From: Heloderma charlesbogerti
Lineage: Eukaryota > Chordata > Lepidosauria > Squamata > Helodermatidae
Reading direction: 5' to 3'
NCBI GenBank assembly: GCA_026122225.1
Contig: JANEZZ010001513.1
Coordinates: 620,001 to 684,000, forward strand
DNA: 64,000 nt
Part shown: positions 57,680 to 64,000 of the stretch, one piece after another
Layout: each line of letters starts with the position of its first letter
Numbering within the stretch: the first letter of the stretch is position 1
Notes under the pieces: generated by a model
Database searches by the model: none
Told to the model about the DNA's origin: nothing
What the model saw: only the letters and a program-made list of their open reading frames with translations
Program-made: the position numbers and the translations under genes

Positions 57680-58035
57680 CAGGACTGAAATCAAGGGTAG
57701 GCATGATTGGGCACCTGCCGAGGGCCCACACCCAACAGGAGCCCACTGACAAGAACCACTGGAGTTGCTCCTCCTCTTCGCCATTGCAACTTGCTTGTTC
57801 ACCTTCATCTTGCTCAGGCCCAGACAACGGTGGTGGTGGGAAGGCAGAGCAGAAGATGCCACTGCCTACTTGCTCCCTGGCTCACTGCTTGTCAAAAAAA
57901 GCAAGTGGTAGCAATGATGAGAAAGAGCAATAGCAGCTGATGACAATGGTGGTGAGAAGATCGACTCACTCAGGGAGGGGAGCCATTGATGGTGTCTTGC
58001 ACAAAGGCCCTCAAAAACATGAAGCCGGCACTGCC
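57680..58035 (+). repeat. Unclassified interspersed repeat, family R1 (copy 2)
   Basis: Counterpart of 43300-43640. It ends CATGAAGCCGGCACTGCC, complementary to the start of the antisense copy at 55680. Confidence 0.7.
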
Positions 58036-58104
58036 CTGTGTGTGCTTTTGTTTACACAAAATTAAGCATGGGGACTAATCACAATCAGGCCCACAGTGCA
58101 TGGG

Positions 58105-58275
58105 GGAGGTGATGTTTAATCCTTTCATCTCCAGCTGTGACCTCCTCCAGAATCCCTCTGCCACATAGTAAAAAAAACCCCTCCCATTGGTGCTGTATGT
58201 ACTGCTATACATAAGGGGGGGGGATTCTGAGGGGGGGGGGAGTTGTAGCTGGGGAGGAAAGGATTAAATGTCCTA
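58105..58275. mobile_element. Palindromic MITE, related to the 1738-2700 family
   Basis: GTTTAATCCTTTCATCTCCA at the left pairs imperfectly with GGGGAGGAAAGGATTAAATG at the right; CCAGAATCCC and GGGATTCTG pair inside. Confidence 0.65.
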
Positions 58276-58279
58276 GACA

Positions 58280-58772
58280 GCATAGTAAGAAGCAGAGACA
58301 TCACCTTGCCGACAAAGGTCCGTCTAATCAAAGCTATGGTTTTTCCAGTAGCAATGTATGGCTGTGAGAGCTGGACTATAAGGAAGGCTGAGCGCCGAAG
58401 AATTGATGCTTTCGAACTGTGGTGCTGGAGAAGACTCTTACGAGTCCCCTGGACTGCAAGGAGGTCAAATCAGTCCATCCTAAAGGAAATCAACCCTGGC
58501 TGCTCATTGGAAGGACAAATACTGAAGCTGAAGCTCAAATATTTTGGCCATCTAATGCGAAGAGAAAACTCTCTGGAAAAGACCCTGATGCTGGAAAGGA
58601 CTGAAGGCAAAAGGAGAAGGGGACGACAGAGGATGAGATGGCTAGATAGCATCACCGATTCAATGAATATGAACTTGAGCACACTCCGGGAGAGAGCGCA
58701 GGACAGGAAGGCCTGGCGTGCTATGGTCCATGGGGTCACGAAGAGTTGGACACGACTGAACAACAACAACCC
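58280..58772 (+). mobile_element. RTE/BovB LINE 3' end, frame open
   Basis: A continuous frame encodes the ORF2 C-terminus: PTKVRLIKAMVFPVAMYGCE, RRIDAFELWCWRRLLRVPWT, HLMRRENSLEKTLMLERTEG, RRRGRQRMRWLDSITDSMN and WRAMVHGVTKSWTRLN. It ends CACGACTGAACAACAACAAC. It is 5'-truncated; endonuclease and reverse transcriptase core are absent. The open frame suggests a recent insertion. Confidence 0.93.
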
Positions 58773-59218
58773 TATACACTATTGTTCTAATCCTTATCAG
58801 GATTACTTACTTTTGAGTAAATAAAATAAATATATCAGGAGCTGCATGCTAGATATTTAATGTAAATGATCCTAAGATCAACTGCAAAGGGAGGCAGGTA
58901 AAGACAACCAGAGGTGCCTGTTCCAGCTCCAGCTTGGCCATCATCTCCTCCTGCACAGGGCCATCTGGCTTTCACCACCCTGTGGGAAGGATTCCAGCAG
59001 AAGAAGGCAGGTGAAGTCAGCAGCAGACACCTGCCCTTGCTGCAGCTGGTTTCATGCTGAAAATGAATGGTTTGTCATATATCCAATGGAGCTTGCAAAT
59101 GTGAGCAACTCTGAGGACCTTCAGTCAAAAAGCAGGATATAAATCTACTAAAACAAACAACTCTGTAAAGTAGGCTAGGTGGAGAAATAGTTACTTTCCT
59201 CATGGCTCTCAGGCTTAG
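58773..59218. other. Intergenic sequence, no feature seen
   Basis: Nothing recognised. Confidence 0.45.
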
Positions 59219-59349
59219 GGCACAATCGTATGCATGTTTAAACAGTCAAGAGTCCCACAACTCCCAGCATGCCCCAGCCAGCATGGCTGGCTGGGGCATG
59301 CTGGGCGTTGTGGGATTTTTGACTGTCTAAACATGCATAGGATTGTGCC
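59219..59349. mobile_element. Near-perfect palindromic MITE, 131 bp
   Basis: Outer ends GGCACAATCGTATGCATGTT and AACATGCATAGGATTGTGCC, inner arms CTCCCAGCATGCCCCAGCCA and TGGCTGGGGCATGCTGGGCG, only a few mismatches over about 63 bp per arm. Confidence 0.9.
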
Positions 59350-60894
59350 ATTAATGAGCTTAATGGCTGAGGAGGAATTTGAACCAGATCCCCCCCTGTT
59401 CTACATTCAAAGCCCATGTTTAAACCAAATCTAAATTTCAACCAATATATCAGCAAGTGCAGCATCTTGAGCAATTCCTGTTTGCTCTCTGGGAATTGTA
59501 AAATAGCATAATGTTGTTGTTGTTTTAAGTGTGACAATAAGAATGTTCTGTCATCGAACCACAGAGTTACCAACCCCTTGAAGAGAAGTTGTTCATACCT
59601 CCAAAAAAAGTTATAGCTGATGTTTCTGACCCCCACCCCACCCCGATTATTCTAATTTTCCTTGGAGCTCCTCTAAAGCCCTCTGCACTTATCTAAACTT
59701 CTTAATGTAACTCCCTGTGTCTGAAAGGTGTGTGTGTGTGTGGGGGGGGTTGCTCTACATTTTTGGTATCCTTGCCCTACTGTTCCTGGCCAGCAGAACA
59801 TCCTGAACTGATCTGTGCCCTTTCCCTTCCCTCCCACCCCCCACCCCCCACCCCCCACCAATTTGTCCAGTGCTTCAATTCATCCACATCTCCCAATGAC
59901 TCCATTCACCGCCATTCTCCCTTGCTTGTCTACAGCTGGAGGCAGCAGGGTGTTACTGATCGCCCTCTTCAGAATCAGTACTTTGCACAAACAACACATC
60001 CTTGCCACAGATGAATCCACTGAGGGCCAAACTACATGTGAAGTTATTCACACATTAAAAAAAAAAAGAGTGTACTTGATCCAAACACTTTTATTTTAGA
60101 GGAAAAGCAGCTCCTGTTCCGAATCAGTGGTCTGTGCTGTTTTTCTGCTGAAAATTGCCTCCTTTTTAGGGGCTGGGGATACAACACTGCAGGTCACAAT
60201 TGTCCCGTATAACCACTAACCTTATCAAGCCCCTTAATATCAGCCTTGAGATAAAAACTTACAAAGCATATTTAGGCAAATTTTCCTTCACCTGTACCAG
60301 TCCATTTAAACTAAAATTCATTTCCCCTTCTCCGCTGTAAATTCAGGCGACTTTCTCCTTTGAATTCAGATGACTCCTACCTAATTAGCAAAATTCGCTA
60401 GTATCATTTCAGTTCAAAGAGACATCGTTTGAATGTCTTCTTTTCTCAGCACATGCTGTATTTTCACCAGATGCTAAGCACAAGAGACTGTAGCAATTTT
60501 ATTTTACATTTCATTGGCATATTTTTGCCTTTCCATGTGTGGCTGAATTACAAATCCAGTTTCACGTCAGATCAGTGTTTAGCTTCAGGAGAATATGCTG
60601 CCCAGATACTAAAAGTCATCAATGTTCACCACTGTTTTCCCAGATTAGAAAATCTTCACCTTTCCAGCAGATCCAAGTGTCACTATGGCCTGTTTGCTTA
60701 CGTGTACCACATATAAAGGTAATTTATCTCCTTTTTCCACCACCTTTTTCACATAGAGCTTCAACATACAAGGCTTACGGGGGCTTCTGCTTCCAGATTC
60801 TATCTATTTCATTTTAGAGCCACTAGATGGCTCTGTGATTATAACATAACTCCATCATTACACACAGCCGATATATCAGATTAATGTTCCTTAT
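59350..60894. other. Intergenic sequence with CA/TG runs and a possible conserved block
   Basis: (TG)n near 59728 and a C/A-rich run at 59827-59858. 60290-60720 is free of recognisable repeats, complex in wording, and a candidate conserved element upstream of TOX. No exon recognised. Confidence 0.4.
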
Positions 60895-61035
60895 CAGGTT
60901 ATCACCGATCTTTTAAAAAACGGGATAAAGGTCAGAAAGCACGGGAGATGCCCTGGAGGTTGACGATGTCATGTAAAGGACCCACAATTTCCATAAGTGA
61001 CGAATCATGAGTGTGCAATGAAAGCCTCCTGTAGA
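60895..61035 (+). repeat. Unclassified repeat, family R2 (copy 2)
   Basis: Diverged counterpart of 46660-46805 in the same orientation, about 14 kb away. Confidence 0.65.
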
Positions 61036-61199
61036 AATGCTCGTATTCTTCACATCCTCCTGCAATCTTCCAATAAGATCAGTCCCACTCAGTGAAGACA
61101 AATTGCTTCTTGATGGTTTGGAATACCCTTAAGATGTACACACAGCATGCAACTCTCTCATGATGAATAAGAAACAACCTGCTTAGACTGTTTTGATCT

Positions 61200-61261
61200 T
61201 AAACACACCATTGAACCGAGTGGGACTTGCTTCTGAGTAAGAATGTTTAGGGTTGTGCTGT
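61200..61261. mobile_element. CAATCCTATAC-family MITE, partial
   Basis: CCATTGAACCGAGTGGGACT, TGCTTCTGAGTAAGAATGTT and TAGGGTTGTGC match one half of the 48145-48232 copy. Confidence 0.65.
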
Positions 61262-61415
61262 AAGTCTTTGGAGAACATATAAGAAGGGAATACTCTTAAG
61301 TAGATGGCTGGCCAGAGTTTAGATATTTGGTCCCATGCTTTGTGATTTTGGCATGATTTGGTGCTTAATGGAGTTTACTCTCTGGGAAGGAAGTGTGCAT
61401 AGCATTGCAGTCTAT

Positions 61416-61480
61416 GGCTGCAATCTTATACCCATTTACCCGGAATAAGCCCCATTGAGCTGATTTAGAATGGTGCTGTA
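61416..61480. mobile_element. CAATCCTATAC-family MITE, partial
   Basis: GGCTGCAATCTTATACCCAT, TTACCCGGAATAAGCCCCAT and TGGTGCTGTAA match the family consensus. Confidence 0.65.
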
Positions 61481-63229
61481 AAGCTGAAGTCGTGTTCCAC
61501 TCAAATCAATGTACAGTTTGCTATTGACTTCAGCAGGAACAGGATTGCACTCTAAGATCATAAGCTGGGGAACTTTCTTTTTTGTATAGGGTATTGTAAT
61601 AGTCCCTTCCCAGTTCCCACCGTATGCTATAATCAGGCCACTGAAAATGCTGTCGAAAGTGTAGATTAACTACAACTGACGGCTCCCGCTAGGCCATATC
61701 ATGCCAATGGTAGCTATAAATGTGTCTGAGTAGCATGGATATACTTTTACAGAAACAGCTAAAGCAAAATGGTCAACTTCCATCTAAGGTTATGAGGCAT
61801 GCATCAAAGTCAATGAATTCTGTGTTTTACTGCATATCATTCTTTCTGAATTAGAACTCTTGACAGGAAAGGAGATGGCTTAGTTAAATGTAAGCATGAT
61901 TGAATTAGTACATTTAAGAAAGGATGCCTGCTGAAAGTGTAGCATGGAAGCCATTTTTACAGTGTAGAAACATGTTTCTCAGAATATACAGCTTAGTAAA
62001 GTCATACTCAGACTTCATGGCTGAATGGTTTGAAAAGTTGCAAAACTCAGTGAGCGTGAAAATTCTGCCTCATAGTTGGGCAAGACCAGTTACTTTATCC
62101 AATTTGTAGTCTATTTGATTGTGGGGAGGGATAAGCAATTTAGGAATAACAGCTTATACATCAGTCTCTTGAAATTGAGTAGTACTGTTGCAGATTCCCA
62201 TGCGAAAGAGAGAATTCCCTTGTGGAAAAGAGAACTCTGCATCAGAAGAAATGAATGCCGGAATTCTTTAGGGTCAGAGTTCTTATGGTCAGACATTTGG
62301 AGTTTAAAAAACAGAAGGTGGGCCATGTTACAGGTACAAAATGGGTAAATAGGGGCTACTGATTGGAAAGTTACTCACAGTATGGAAAAGCCTCCCTTGT
62401 TATTACCCGATAGTTGTGCACACTTCTAAATGGCACACACTATGTGGCACCATCCATTGGATTCAATTGGCTGCATGGAGGTGAACAGAAGCCTGGTGAT
62501 TCACACCCCTGTGGGATGAGTTTAAAACCACATAATCCATTTCTTGGATTAATCATCTCTCTAAAGGCCTTGCTAGGACCAGCTGCCATTTGGCTTCTTC
62601 TCTCCCACAACCATCTCATGGCAGCCCTTTTCCCTTACTTTTCCCTTCCTTCCCTTTCCCTTTTATATCTTTTATATTAAATTGTATGCCATTAATTTAA
62701 ACTGTAACCCCACCTGGAGTGTGGTAGTATCTAAAGGTAACAAATAGGTAAATAATATATAGAGGACTGTATATATATAAAAGCCAATTCTGAACACTGT
62801 GTCATTCTCTAGTTTTACAAAGCAGAACGCAGAATGAGGCTATGCAGATAACAGGGCAGGACTATGGAGAGAGGCACAGAATAGTCCCTTGATGGCTACC
62901 AGGGTTAGGGGGTAGGTTTAGTCAGCCTCCTCACTGGTGTTTCGAAGATGTGAACCTATTTATGTTCTCCCATGTAAGTAGATATAAGTGATAAGTTGTC
63001 ATTCAGTCCTCTGGAGAAACACTCAGTGGTCCACTTGGTGACAGTGTTAAAGTGTCAGCTAAACTCACCCTTTACCTCTAATAGTGAGTCAGAGGATTCT
63101 CACAGTGGAGTTCAGTGCGGGACATACACAGAAGTATCCTTGTCATATATAAACCTTATCTCCACATACACCCCAACGTCATCAAGTTGGGTATTGTGTA
63201 TATGTGCACATGCTCACACATGTGCTCAG
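61481..63229. other. Intergenic sequence, no feature seen
   Basis: AT-rich, no coding or repeat signature recognised. GATTGCACTCTAAGATCA near 61540 may be a MITE remnant. Confidence 0.45.
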
Positions 63230-63253
63230 ACACACACACACACACACACACAC
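63230..63253. repeat. (CA)n microsatellite
   Basis: About 12 CA units. Confidence 0.95.
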
Positions 63254-63740
63254 TCAGTTCTCCAATTCTATCAAGAATCAAAACTTTTGGTGCATGATAC
63301 GAGAGCTGGCTGGGTGTGAGGGAGCCACCTCACCTTCCTCCCATCTTCTCCTGCGCTGGGAGAGTGCAAGTCTGTCATTGGCAGGGTGAATGCAGAGACC
63401 AAGCATCACCAAACATCATACACTGAGCCATCTCTATTTCCTGAATGGTTTGGCGGTGGGGGGGGGGGGGGTCAGGCAGCTGAGAGCAGTCTGCCTCATT
63501 TCCCCATCCCAACCAGCCTCAAAATAGTCTCAAGGCTGGCATGCCCTGGGAACTAGGGGGAGGCTAAGAGCTTTTCTGCACACAGCATTTATTGTGCACT
63601 CATCATTTCCTACTCACAGTTGTTTATGGGTTCTTTAGATGATGTCATAACCCTCCAGTTTGCTTATGTTTTTAAAGAGCACTTTTGGCTAGTTTTTTTA
63701 GAGCACGGAAAATGTATTATTTGTGAAAGCAAAAGAAAAT

Positions 63741-64000
63741 GATATTATTATTATTATTATTATTATGTTTATATCCCACCTTTTCCCCAATACTGGGACT
63801 CAAGGTGGCTTTACAACATTAAAAACTTGTACAGTTAAAACATATAAATAGAAATATACAAAAGTTAAAAATATAATTAAATCATCAATAATATTAAAAT
63901 TGTGTAAAATATCAGCATTTAAAAATACAACAACAATATAAACAATAGTACCAATCCATCATATTCTCACAGGTCCAGACTATCTATCCCCAAGGGCCTG
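63741..64000 (-). mobile_element. LINE/SINE 3' end, antisense, cut by the window edge
   Basis: (ATT)n at 63741-63766, then GTTTATATCCCACCTTTTCC and AAGGTGGCTTTACAACATTA, the reversed tail of an L2-type element or a SINE that uses it. Confidence 0.65.

Noticed and set aside
58306..58824. 172-codon frame as a host gene
   Set aside because: It is the BovB ORF2 C-terminus, sharing the end of the copies at 2365 and 6740.

Overview
This is eukaryotic DNA, most likely from a squamate reptile. The evidence is a large single-exon signal in a sea of introns and interspersed repeats, with no operon-like packing, plus a repeat mixture typical of lizards and snakes: RTE/BovB LINEs, a Sauria-type SINE with a BovB-like tail, CR1 elements with the ATTCTATG tail, L2-clade LINEs ending in ATAAATA-type tails, and many short palindromic DNA transposons. 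I cannot name the species; an anguimorph-like lizard is only a guess.

The only host gene I can support is the first coding exon of TOX (thymocyte selection-associated HMG-box factor), on the minus strand at 40898-41041. It lies inside a CpG island (about 40200-41960) and ends in a good splice donor. The exon encodes the conserved TOX N-terminus interrupted by a run of 17 prolines. On this reading, 1-40897 is part of TOX intron 1 (exon 2 lies off the left edge), 41042 to about 41900 holds the 5' UTR and promoter, and about 42000-64000 is upstream intergenic DNA.

Intron 1 holds an almost complete L2 LINE (27640-30721, two frameshifts), an internally deleted BovB (6740-7793), a CR1-clade LINE that landed inside a SINE (17143-18620), a CR1 inside an L2 (32328-33140), and many MITEs. 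Two repeat-poor blocks, 20364-25823 and 35523-39919, look like places for conserved regulatory DNA.

The upstream side holds a CR1 with its reverse transcriptase motif (50277-51650), a Sauria SINE with a 13-bp target duplication nested in a MITE (48318-48811), an 89-bp-unit minisatellite (53460-53935), a BovB 3' end (58280-58772), an almost perfect 131-bp palindrome (59219-59349), and two diverged copies of an unclassified repeat (46660-46805 and 60895-61035).

I found no new multi-gene system, no CRISPR array, no endogenous retrovirus and no convincing RNA gene. The most interesting items are the TOX polyproline insertion, the nested insertions with readable target-site duplications, and the palindromic MITE families that recur throughout the window.
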